Assembly (NCBI GenBank): GCA_903847975.1
Contig: CAINFC010000061.1
Span: 1-39,234, forward strand
Direction of reading: 5' to 3'
DNA: 39,234 nt
Origin: an uncultured Acidobacteriota bacterium
GTDB lineage: Bacteria; Acidobacteriota; UBA6911; CAINFC01
The position numbers were made by a program, and so were the translations under genes. The notes below the pieces were generated by a model. The model searched no databases, was not told the origin of the DNA, and worked only from the letters and a program-made list of their open reading frames with translations. This document shows positions 9,584 to 16,907 of this stretch, one piece after another. Within the stretch, counting starts at the first letter, position 1. Every line of letters starts with the position of its first letter.

Positions 9584-10627
9584 ATGAGGTTGGCCGGCAA
9601 GCCCTGTTTTTCCATGACCGAAAAGGAATTATTCCGGGTGTATCAAAACAGAAGGGTGCTGATCACCGGAGGTCTCGGATTTATCGGCAGCAACCTGGCA
9701 CAGGTCCTGGTTCGCCAGGCGGGAGCCAGAGTGTGCCTGATCGATAACGAGGCTCCTCATTGCGGGTCCAATATCCGGAATCTGGATGGGATTGAAAAGG
9801 ATGCCGAGGTGCTCCTCGGCGACATAGGGGATGCCGACCTGGTGCGTCCCGTCGTGCGGAACGTGGAGATTATCTTCAACTTAGCCGGGTCGATTTCCCA
9901 CATCGACTCCATGACTCATCCGCATCAGGACCTTCATGCCAACGCCGGCGCCCATCTCTCCCTTCTGGATACCTGCCGGCGGGAAAATCCCGGGGTCCGA
10001 ATACTTTATGCCGGCACCCGCCAGGTTTACGGACGTCCCTGCTCATTGCCTGTGGACGAAAGCCACCCGGCCTGCCCGGTGGATTTCAATGGAGTCCACA
10101 AGCTTCTGGGGGAGGGATACCATTTCCTATATGCTTCGCTATGCGGCCTGCGCCCTACCTGCCTGCGTCTGACGAATACCTATGGCCCGCGGCAGCTGCT
10201 GCACCATCCGCGCCAGGGATTCGTGGGCTGGTTCATCCGGCAGGCGCTTCTCGGAGAAGAGCTTCAGCTTTTCGGAGGCGGACATCAGCTGCGCGACTTC
10301 AACTTTGTGGATGATGTCGTTGCAGCCATGCTCCTGGCGGCGGTATCGGAGAACGCCATCGGTAAGATCTACAACCTGGGTTCCGGAGCGGCTGTTTCCA
10401 TCAGAAATTTTGTGGAAACCCTTCTCACGGTCTGCCCGGGGCTGACTTTCCGGGACATCGATTTTCCCTCCGAACGCCGTTCGATCGACATCGGATCCTA
10501 TTACGCCGACTGTTCCCGGATTCGGGCGGACTTGGGATGGGAGGCGGCGACCCCGCTGGAAGAAGGGCTCCGAAAAACACTCCATTTCTACCGGGACAAC
10601 CGGTCTGCCTATATGATGCCGCGGTAG
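9584..10627 (+). CDS. NAD-dependent epimerase/dehydratase (extended SDR) with altered catalytic tetrad
   Basis: This 347-residue extended short-chain dehydrogenase resembles sugar-nucleotide epimerases and dehydratases. The Rossmann glycine motif TGGLGFIG is at residues 28-35. TRQVYG at 145-150 supplies the Ser/Thr position, and RLTNTYGPRQL resembles the sugar-nucleotide-binding segment. The normal YxxxK catalytic motif is replaced by NGVHK (residues 169-173), so the lysine is kept but the tyrosine is asparagine, preceded by Phe168. Other members with NGxxK at this site exist to my recollection, so this is probably a subfamily and not a mutant. ATG 9584 follows AAGGA closely. A later ATG giving MTEKELF has no ribosome site. 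It is divergent from lepA. The substrate is unknown, with cell-surface sugar synthesis the usual role. Confidence 0.88.
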   Translation: MRLAGKPCFSMTEKELFRVYQNRRVLITGGLGFIGSNLAQVLVRQAGARVCLIDNEAPHCGSNIRNLDGIEKDAEVLLGDIGDADLVRPVVRNVEIIFNLAGSISHIDSMTHPHQDLHANAGAHLSLLDTCRRENPGVRILYAGTRQVYGRPCSLPVDESHPACPVDFNGVHKLLGEGYHFLYASLCGLRPTCLRLTNTYGPRQLLHHPRQGFVGWFIRQALLGEELQLFGGGHQLRDFNFVDDVVAAMLLAAVSENAIGKIYNLGSGAAVSIRNFVETLLTVCPGLTFRDIDFPSERRSIDIGSYYADCSRIRADLGWEAATPLEEGLRKTLHFYRDNRSAYMMPR

Positions 10628-10691
10628 AAAGTCTCGATCTTCGCATTTCCGTTGGGAAAAACCCTACTGCTTTTTGCGCCGGCATCCTGTC

Positions 10692-10731
10692 GGAGGGGCC
10701 GGCGGGAATCCTTCTCCGGCCTCTCCTTTCT
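10692..10731 (+). terminator. Probable intrinsic terminator after the SDR gene
   Basis: GGAGGGGCCGG (10692-10702) pairs with CCGGCCTCTCC (10716-10726), allowing one G-T pair, around a 13-base loop. TTTCTT follows directly. It lies 65 bases past the SDR stop and before transaldolase. Confidence 0.55.
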
Positions 10732-10822
10732 TATGCCGATGAGGCTTTTCAGGTAAACTATACTTTTCAGGCTCGGCTTCATGCCGCCGGAACAAGCGAA
10801 TGGACTGGAGAAAGGAGATGCC

Positions 10823-11911
10823 ATGAAAGCGACCGAACTGCTTCACGATCTGGGACAGAGTCTGTGGCTCGACAATATCACCCGCGACCTTCTGGATAAC
10901 GGCACGCTGCCGCGCTATATCGAGGAGCTCTCCGTGACCGGGTTGACCTCCAATCCCACCATTTTCGAGCAGGCCCTGAAAAAAAGTTCGGCTTACGACG
11001 CGGCTATTCTTGCCGGAAAACGGCAAGGAAAATCGCCCGAAGAGATTTTTTTCGACCTGGCCCTGGAGGACCTGACCCGGGCCGCCGACCTGTTCCGTCC
11101 GATCTACGAGCGGACCAATACCGTGGACGGCTGGGTTTCCCTGGAGGTGTCCCCCCTCCTGGCCTACGATGCAGCCAGCACTCTGGCTGCGGCCCGGGAG
11201 CTGTATGCCCGCGCCGGCCGCCCCAACCTTTTCATTAAAATTCCGGGAACCCCGGAGGGGATCCCGGCCATCGAGGAAGCGATCTTCGCCGGAGTGCCGG
11301 TCAACGTCACCCTGCTCTTTTCCCGGGAGCAGTACCTGGCCGCGGCGGATGCCTTTTTGCGCGGCATCGAGCGAAGGATGGAGGCCGGCTTGAACCCCCA
11401 TGTGGGCTCCGTGGCTTCGGTATTTGTCAGCCGATGGGACGGAGCGGTTGCCGGCAAGGTTCCCGACATCCTGAAAAACCGCCTGGGGATTGCCGTGTCG
11501 CAGCGCACTTACCAGGCGGCCCGCGCCTGGCTGAATTCGCCCCGCTGGCTGCGGGCTTTCAATGCCGGTGCCCGCCCGCAGCGGCTGCTTTGGGCCAGTA
11601 CCGGGACCAAGGACCCGCAGGCGTCCGACATCCTTTATGTCGATTCCCTGGCCGCTCCGTTCACGGTCAACACCATGCCGGAGGGAACCCTTCATGCCCT
11701 TTCCCGGTACAGCGATATAGGAAAACCCCTGGCGGCTGACGGCGGAGATTGCGAAACCGTGTTGGCCCGGTTTGAGGCTGCCGGTATCGAACTGGACTCC
11801 CTGGCCACCCGGCTGCAGGGGGACGGGGCCAGGGCTTTCGTCAGATCCTGGCAGGAGCTGATGTCGGTGGTCGCTTCCAAAAGCGATACCCTGGCAGGTG
11901 CGGGTGCATAA
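10823..11911 (+). CDS. tal: Transaldolase
   Basis: Transaldolase moves a dihydroxyacetone unit between sugar phosphates in the non-oxidative pentose phosphate pathway. The 362-residue length fits the longer type found in actinobacteria and cyanobacteria. Landmarks are SVTGLTSNPTIFEQAL near residue 37, the Schiff-base lysine in NLFIKIPGT (K139), GVPVNVTLLFS, VGSVASVFVSRWD and LWASTGTKDP. ATG 10823 has AGGAG seven bases upstream. An upstream in-frame start would add 14 low-quality residues. The gene follows a terminator and is followed by ppk2 after 184 bases. No pentose-phosphate partner is adjacent. Confidence 0.96.
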   Translation: MKATELLHDLGQSLWLDNITRDLLDNGTLPRYIEELSVTGLTSNPTIFEQALKKSSAYDAAILAGKRQGKSPEEIFFDLALEDLTRAADLFRPIYERTNTVDGWVSLEVSPLLAYDAASTLAAARELYARAGRPNLFIKIPGTPEGIPAIEEAIFAGVPVNVTLLFSREQYLAAADAFLRGIERRMEAGLNPHVGSVASVFVSRWDGAVAGKVPDILKNRLGIAVSQRTYQAARAWLNSPRWLRAFNAGARPQRLLWASTGTKDPQASDILYVDSLAAPFTVNTMPEGTLHALSRYSDIGKPLAADGGDCETVLARFEAAGIELDSLATRLQGDGARAFVRSWQELMSVVASKSDTLAGAGA

Positions 11912-12011
11912 ACCGGCATCCGGAACGCGGCCCGACGGCTGCGCTCCCCGGAAGAATCGCCTGTAAAAAGATAAGGATTCCCAACCGTTGGCAACCCCCC
12001 GGACTTCCGCT

Positions 12012-12095
12012 CATACAGCGCTCCGCCTGGAAGGCGCCGACGGCCCATGCGCCTGGTCGCGAACAGATCATGAGGTGAGAGGAAAGGATGGAACC
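12012..12095 (+). promoter_or_regulatory. Leader of ppk2 with strong ribosome-binding site
   Basis: The leader ends in GAGAGGAAAGGATGG before ATG 12096, a purine-rich site that decides this start over an in-frame upstream start at 11988. No clear -35/-10 pair was found, so transcription may continue from tal. Confidence 0.35.
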
Positions 12096-13001
12096 ATGAA
12101 GCTCAATGAAAGGATCCGAAAGGCCCACCGTTTTTCCAAACCATACCGCATCGAGGACGGAAAGCGTTTCCGCCTGGCGGACATCGACCCGGAAGATACC
12201 GGCGGCCTCAAATCGGAAGACAAGCCCCGCGCTCAGGAAGCCCTGCAGGCGGGCATCGAAACCCTGGCCGAACTTCAGGACCGGCTTTACGCCCAGGATC
12301 GCTGGGCGGTCCTGCTGGTGTTTCAGGCCATGGATGCCGCCGGGAAGGACGGGGTGATCAAACATGTCATGTCCGGAATCAACCCCCAGGGCTGCCAGGT
12401 GGCTTCGTTCAAGGCGCCTTCCGCCGAGGAACTGGACCACGATTACCTTTGGCGCTGCCAGAAGTTTCTGCCGGAGCGGGGACGCATCGGGATTTTCAAC
12501 CGCTCCTATTATGAAGAAGTCCTCGTGGTTCGGGTGCACCCCGAGTTCCTGCAGGCGCAAAAGCTGCCCGCTTCTCTGCTGGGGAAAAAGATCTGGGATC
12601 AGCGTTACGAGGATATCCGCAATTTTGAGCGCTATCTGGGCCGGAATGGCGTTCTGATCCGCAAGTTCTTTCTGCATGTGTCCCGTCAGGAACAGAAACG
12701 CCGCTTCCTGGAGAGACTGGAAAACCCGGCCAAAAACTGGAAATTTTCTTCCGCCGACTTGAAAGAGCGGGCCTGCTGGGGCCGGTACCGGGAAGCTTAC
12801 GAGGAGATGATCCGGGCCACCGCCACCCGGGAAGCCCCGTGGTATGTGGTGCCTGCCGACAACAAATGGTTTACGCGGGTGGTGGTGGCAGCGGCGATCA
12901 TCGATGCCATGGGGGCGCTGGACCTGAAGTACCCCGAGGTGGGGAAGGAACAGCGGGCCGGGCTGGCGGCCGCCCAAAAAGCCTTGCGGGAAGAAAAGTA
13001 G
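12096..13001 (+). CDS. ppk2: Polyphosphate kinase 2 family protein (PPK2)
   Basis: PPK2 enzymes transfer phosphate between polyphosphate and nucleotides, usually to make NTP or NDP from polyphosphate. The protein is 301 residues with one PPK2 domain. Walker A is QAMDAAGKDG at residues 77-86. The Walker B region is IGIFNRSYYEEVLVVRVHPE, and the lid region includes WKFSSADLKERACWGRYREA. WYVVPADNKWFTR near the C-terminus is typical of the family. Size suggests a class I or III enzyme, and the nucleotide preference cannot be fixed from sequence. It lies downstream of tal on the same strand and ends at a bidirectional terminator shared with the convergent gene. Confidence 0.94.
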   Translation: MKLNERIRKAHRFSKPYRIEDGKRFRLADIDPEDTGGLKSEDKPRAQEALQAGIETLAELQDRLYAQDRWAVLLVFQAMDAAGKDGVIKHVMSGINPQGCQVASFKAPSAEELDHDYLWRCQKFLPERGRIGIFNRSYYEEVLVVRVHPEFLQAQKLPASLLGKKIWDQRYEDIRNFERYLGRNGVLIRKFFLHVSRQEQKRRFLERLENPAKNWKFSSADLKERACWGRYREAYEEMIRATATREAPWYVVPADNKWFTRVVVAAAIIDAMGALDLKYPEVGKEQRAGLAAAQKALREEK

Positions 13002-13011
13002 CGGCGGGCGG

Positions 13012-13063
13012 CGCGGATCGGGGAGCGCAATCCCTGCGCGGTTTTTCTGCGCCCCGATCCGCG
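13012..13063. terminator. Terminator between convergent ppk2 and small secreted-protein genes
   Basis: A perfect 12-bp inverted repeat, CGCGGATCGGGG (13012-13023) and CCCCGATCCGCG (13052-13063), spans the short gap between two convergent stop codons. The 28-base loop contains further GCGC pairing and a GTTTTT run. Its placement suggests bidirectional termination. Confidence 0.6.
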
Positions 13064-13075
13064 GCCCGAAGCCGA

Positions 13076-13504
13076 TTACTGGGGAGAGCAGACCAGCAGC
13101 TGCAGGAGGCGTTTGGCGGCGGCCTTGGACTGCTCCGCGTATTCCTCCTTCTCCATGGGGAGAGCGCTCTTGGTGATTTTGTTGGGAGCCGACCGGTTGT
13201 CCTTGTCCTCCAGGGTCAGCTCCATGAGCTTCAGGGCTCCTTTGGGTATGAGTTTGACGGAGATAGCCCAGGAGCAGTCCAGGGCCTGGGCTTTGTAGAT
13301 TTCCTGCAATTCGGCCGCTACCAGCTTCAGGTACTCGGCCACTGCGGCATCCTGCTTTGTGGCGGCATCCTCACCGCTGAAGACGATGCTTTTCTTTTCC
13401 TTGATTACAGTGATAGGCAGCTGCGCCGCCTGGCCCCAAAGATTCCCATCGGTTGAAAACACAGCCAGGAGTAAAATCCAGACGAAGTACTTTGCGGCTT
13501 TCAT
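13076..13504 (-). CDS. Small secreted protein of unknown function
   Basis: This 142-residue protein has a Sec signal peptide (MKAAKYFVWILLLAVFSTDG, likely cleaved near NLWGQA). The mature part is a mixed alpha/beta domain: ITVIKEKKSIVFSG, a helix (AAVAEYLKLVAAELQEIYKA), strands WAISVKLIPKGALKLMELTL, and a lysine and alanine-rich C-terminal helix ending LLQLLVCSPQ. The single strand-helix-strand fold recalls periplasmic TonB C-terminal-like or energy-transducer domains, but I do not recognise a family. AGGAGG lies just upstream of ATG 13504. It is monocistronic, convergent with ppk2 and divergent from the alcohol dehydrogenase. Confidence 0.75.
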   Translation of the reverse strand: MKAAKYFVWILLLAVFSTDGNLWGQAAQLPITVIKEKKSIVFSGEDAATKQDAAVAEYLKLVAAELQEIYKAQALDCSWAISVKLIPKGALKLMELTLEDKDNRSAPNKITKSALPMEKEEYAEQSKAAAKRLLQLLVCSPQ

Positions 13505-13822
13505 GGTCCTCCTTCCCTGACGTTGGATGAGTAAAAAACCTATTGTCTAATAAAAAATAAAAAATGAAATCGTGCGATTGGCACCTTCGAATTCTCTCTG
13601 CCTCACGATCAAAGAATAATATTATGGTTCGCCCGTTTTGAGAAGACGGGTATCCAATTTTTTGATGCCGCTTTGCCATTGGGGGTCGCCTGGCGACAAA
13701 TCTCCACAAAACGGCCCGCCCGGACCTCCTCCCCCCGCCTTCCCGGCAAGGTTGACAAGGGTACAGCCATGTTTCATACTTGACACCGTAAATGAGCCGA
13801 AGGCACAAAGGAGGGCCGGCAC
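13505..13822. other. AT-rich divergent intergenic region
   Basis: About 318 bases separate the small secreted-protein gene from the divergent alcohol dehydrogenase gene. The first 120 bases are visibly AT-rich and probably hold the promoter for the leftward gene. The right part holds a clear promoter for the rightward gene. I see no gene. Confidence 0.5.
13752..13780 (+). promoter_or_regulatory. Sigma-70-type promoter for the dehydrogenase operon
   Basis: TTGACA at 13752-13757 matches the -35 consensus perfectly. A 17-base spacer leads to CATACT at 13775-13780, matching four of six. The start codon GTG 13823 lies about 35 bases beyond the expected transcription start, with AAGGAGG in between. 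Confidence 0.65.
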
Positions 13823-14851
13823 GTGAAAGCATTAATCCTCAAGGAATACGGTCGTTTTGTCTATGAAGACGTGCCGGACCCGCAGCCCGGCGAGGGAGAT
13901 GTCCTGATTGCGGTGAAAGCCTGCGGCATATGCGGCAGCGATGTCCATGGCATGGATGGATCCACCGGGAGAAGGCGCCCGCCGGTCATAATGGGGCATG
14001 AGGCTGCCGGGACCATTGCCTTGCTCGGAAAGGGAGTTCATGGCTGGGAGGTGGGCGAACGGGTCACGTTCGATTCCACGGTCTTTTGCGGCAGCTGCTC
14101 TTTTTGCCGGCAAGGCTATGTGAATCTCTGCGAAAAGCGCCGGGTCCTGGGGGTCAGCTGCCAGGAGTACCGCCAGAACGGCGCCTTTGCCGAATACCTG
14201 ACCGTTCCCTCCCACATTCTTTACCGGCTTCCCGAACGGACATCCTTTTCTCAGGCAGCCATGGTGGAAGTGCTGGCCATCGCGGTACACGCTGTGGAGC
14301 GGGCGCCGCGCCGGCTGGGCGCCACCGCTGCGGTTCTCGGGGCCGGGATGATCGGGCTGCTGGTGATCCAGGTTCTGCGCGCCGCCGGGTACCGTCGGGT
14401 CATCGCCCTGGACGTGGCGCCGGAAAAACTGGAGCTGGCGCGCCGCCTGGGAGCCGATGAGGCGGTCCTGGTATCGGAAGCGGATCCGGGTCCGGAGATT
14501 TCGCGCCTCGTATCCGGCGGGGTGGACACGGCCTTCGATGTCGTCGGCATGGCCGGGACGGTTCGGACTGCCGTAGGACTGGCGCGCAAAGGAGGCAGCG
14601 TGGTCCTGGTGGGGAACCTGCATCCCGCCGTGGAGTTCCCTCTGCAGAGCGCGGTGACCCGGCAGATCACCCTCTATGGCAGCTGCGCTTCCGCCGGCGA
14701 ATATCCCGTCGCTTTGGACCTGATCGCCGAAGGGAAAGTCAATGTCGACGTACTGATCAGCGCGGTCGCTCCGCTGGCGGAAGGGGCCGGGTGGTTCGAC
14801 CGGCTGTACCGGCGGGATCCCGGCCTGTTTAAAGTGGTGTTGTGTCCCTAG
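13823..14851 (+). CDS. Zinc-dependent medium-chain alcohol/polyol dehydrogenase
   Basis: This 342-residue MDR-family enzyme probably oxidises a sugar alcohol or secondary alcohol with NAD(P). Catalytic zinc ligands are visible as Cys37 in CGICGSDVHG and His59-Glu60 in GHEAAG. The structural zinc set is Cys89, Cys92, Cys95 and Cys103. The cofactor Rossmann motif is VLGAGMIGLL, and an acidic residue in ALDVAPEKL suggests NAD. It resembles sorbitol, threonine and galactitol-1-phosphate dehydrogenases. GTG is the start, eight bases after AAGGAGG. The next gene, a Gfo/Idh/MocA oxidoreductase, starts 25 bases downstream, so the two form an operon likely acting in one sugar or polyol pathway. The substrate is unknown. 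Confidence 0.93.
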   Translation: MKALILKEYGRFVYEDVPDPQPGEGDVLIAVKACGICGSDVHGMDGSTGRRRPPVIMGHEAAGTIALLGKGVHGWEVGERVTFDSTVFCGSCSFCRQGYVNLCEKRRVLGVSCQEYRQNGAFAEYLTVPSHILYRLPERTSFSQAAMVEVLAIAVHAVERAPRRLGATAAVLGAGMIGLLVIQVLRAAGYRRVIALDVAPEKLELARRLGADEAVLVSEADPGPEISRLVSGGVDTAFDVVGMAGTVRTAVGLARKGGSVVLVGNLHPAVEFPLQSAVTRQITLYGSCASAGEYPVALDLIAEGKVNVDVLISAVAPLAEGAGWFDRLYRRDPGLFKVVLCP

Positions 14852-14876
14852 CGGGACGGAAGGAGTAGAGATCGGC

Positions 14877-15962
14877 ATGGAAAAGCTCAGAACGGCCATT
14901 ATCGGCTGCGGCAAGGTGGGCCATCTGCATGCCCGTGCCCTGCGCGCTGCCCCGGAATCCCTGTTTGCAGCGGTATGCAGCCGGGACCGGCAACGGCGGG
15001 AATCGTTTGCCGGCCAGTACGGAGTTGCCGCCTACGGGGATGTCGAGGAAATGATCCAGCGGTCGGGAATCCAGGTTCTGCACATCTGCACCCCGCACCC
15101 CGCTCATGCCGACCCGGCGGTAAAAGCGCTTCGTGCCGGAGTTCATGTCCTGGTGGAAAAGCCGCTGGCCTCCTCGCTGCAGGATTGTGACGACATGCTG
15201 CAGGCGTCGCGGGAAAGCGGGGCCCGCCTGGGGGTGGTCAGCCAGCGGCGCTTTTATTCCCCTTGTCAGCGAATCAAGAAGGCCATCGGGGAGGGGCGGA
15301 TCGGTTCGCCGGTCCTGGGCACCGTCAACATGCTGGGGTGGCGGGACGAGGCTTATTACCGCAGCGATCCCTGGCGCGGATCCTGGCAGCACGAGGGGGG
15401 CGGGGTACTGGTCAACCAGGCGCCGCACCAGCTGGACCTGCTGCAGTGGTTCCTGGGGCCGATCCGCGAGCTTTACGGCTTCTGGGATAATCTGAACCAT
15501 CCTTACATTGAAGTGGAGGACTCCGCCGTGGCTGTGCTCCGCTTTCAGAGCGGAGCCCTGGGAAATATCGTGGTCAGCAATTCCCAGAACCCGGCCCTGT
15601 TCGGCAAGGTTCATGTGCACGGCAGCAACGGGGCGTCCATCGGGGTTCAGACGGATGGCGGGGCGATGTTTATTGCCGGCATGTCCACCATCACCGAGCC
15701 GCCGGTCAACGATTTATGGACGGTTCCCGGGGAAGAGCACCTCCTTTCCCGGTGGCAAAAGGAAGATGGAGATTTTTTCCGCCAGGTCGATGCCATCGAC
15801 CACTATCACCTGCAGCAGACCCGGGATTTCCTGCAGTCCGTCCTGCAGGACCGACCGCCGATGATCCCGGGAGAAGAGGGTCGGGTTACCGTGGAAATCT
15901 TCACTGCCATCTACCGCTCTCAGCGGGACCGCCTGCCGGTTTCTTTTCCCGTGCCCGCCTGA
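14877..15962 (+). CDS. Gfo/Idh/MocA family oxidoreductase
   Basis: This 361-residue protein is of the glucose-fructose oxidoreductase / inositol dehydrogenase family, NAD(P)-dependent enzymes acting on sugars and cyclitols. The N-terminal Rossmann motif is IIGCGKVGHLHAR (GxGxxG at residues 10-15). The family EKP motif is at 94-96, and GGGVLVNQAPHQLDLLQWF holds His184 and Asp187, placed where the family's catalytic histidine lies. A C-terminal beta-sheet domain follows. GGAAGGAG precedes ATG 14877. It is second in an operon with the zinc dehydrogenase. Together they suggest consecutive oxidations of a sugar or polyol, which is inference. Confidence 0.93.
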   Translation: MEKLRTAIIGCGKVGHLHARALRAAPESLFAAVCSRDRQRRESFAGQYGVAAYGDVEEMIQRSGIQVLHICTPHPAHADPAVKALRAGVHVLVEKPLASSLQDCDDMLQASRESGARLGVVSQRRFYSPCQRIKKAIGEGRIGSPVLGTVNMLGWRDEAYYRSDPWRGSWQHEGGGVLVNQAPHQLDLLQWFLGPIRELYGFWDNLNHPYIEVEDSAVAVLRFQSGALGNIVVSNSQNPALFGKVHVHGSNGASIGVQTDGGAMFIAGMSTITEPPVNDLWTVPGEEHLLSRWQKEDGDFFRQVDAIDHYHLQQTRDFLQSVLQDRPPMIPGEEGRVTVEIFTAIYRSQRDRLPVSFPVPA

Positions 15963-16036
15963 TGCCGTCGCTCCGCACCCTATCCTGATTTCGGAAGGAA
16001 AATGATATTATTGTCTGCTTTAACGGAGGTAAAGCG

Positions 16037-16780
16037 ATGCGTTTGAAAACCGGTATAACCCTTTTACTATTTGCATTGGTAATTTCCATGTCCTGCACAG
16101 AGAAGAAAGAAGAGCCCCCTGTATCCACTACCGTGGCGCCCTCGCCCAGTACAACCGAGGCACCCGCTCCGAGCACTACGGTCGCTCCGCCGACCACCGA
16201 AGCGCCCAAGCCGGAAAACCCCCTGCTTTCTCCCCACGGCGCCGAAATGACCAGGCAGGCTCCCGAGAGCTTCCGGGCCCGCTTTGAAACCAGCAAGGGT
16301 AATTTTGTCGTCCAGGTTACCCGCAGCCTCGCCCCCCGGGGGGTGGACCGCTTTTACAACCTGGTTCGACACGGGTTCTATAACGACTGCCGCTTTTTCC
16401 GGGTGATTCCGCGCTTTGTGGTCCAGTTCGGGATCAACGGAGATCCCAAGTACAGCCGTTTCTGGATGGAAGCCCGTATCAATGACGATCCGGTCAAGGG
16501 GAGCAACAAGCGCGGAACCATCACTTTTGCCACCGCCGGACCCAATTCCCGGACCACCCAGGTATTTGTCAATTACATCGACAACGTCCGGCTCGATTCC
16601 ATGGGGTTTGCACCCTTCGGGGAGATTGTGGAAGGCATGGACGTACTGGATTCGCTGAACAGCGAGTACCAGGACAACGCTTCCAAAAACCAGGATAAAA
16701 TTCAGACGCAGGGGAATGCCTACCTGAAGTCCCGGTTTCCCAACCTGGACTATATCAAGAAAGCGGTCATTGCCAAGTAA
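16037..16780 (+). CDS. Lipoprotein peptidyl-prolyl cis-trans isomerase (cyclophilin type)
   Basis: This 247-residue protein has a lipoprotein signal peptide with lipobox ISMSC (Cys20). A low-complexity linker of STTVAP and TTEAP repeats follows (about residues 29-57), then a cyclophilin domain from about residue 78. Family landmarks are FETSKGNFVVQV, VDRFYNLVRHGFYNDCRFFRVIP, RFVVQFGINGDP, GTITFATAGPNSRTTQVFVN and GFAPFGEIVEGMDVLDSL. The arginine in FFRVIP is the expected catalytic position. It probably assists folding in the periplasm while tethered to a membrane. ACGGAGG lies just before ATG 16037. The repeat linker is a spacer that could also cross or reach into the cell wall. Confidence 0.93.
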   Translation: MRLKTGITLLLFALVISMSCTEKKEEPPVSTTVAPSPSTTEAPAPSTTVAPPTTEAPKPENPLLSPHGAEMTRQAPESFRARFETSKGNFVVQVTRSLAPRGVDRFYNLVRHGFYNDCRFFRVIPRFVVQFGINGDPKYSRFWMEARINDDPVKGSNKRGTITFATAGPNSRTTQVFVNYIDNVRLDSMGFAPFGEIVEGMDVLDSLNSEYQDNASKNQDKIQTQGNAYLKSRFPNLDYIKKAVIAK

Positions 16781-16829
16781 GCGGTCCGCTGCGCTCTGGG
16801 AAAGTAAACTTTGACACCGGACTGCAGTT

Positions 16830-16881
16830 CGCGGATTCCGGCCTCCGTTGGAGGACAGGTTCCGCGGCCGGGCCTTTTTTT
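16830..16881 (+). terminator. Probable terminator after the cyclophilin gene
   Basis: Nested inverted repeats (CGCGGA 16830-16835 with TCCGCG 16861-16866, CCTCC 16842-16846 with GGAGG 16850-16854) precede GGCC and seven T residues at 16875-16881. It ends 26 bases before the pepD start. Confidence 0.5.
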
Positions 16882-16907
16882 CAATAACCGGACCAGGAGA
16901 CAGGATT

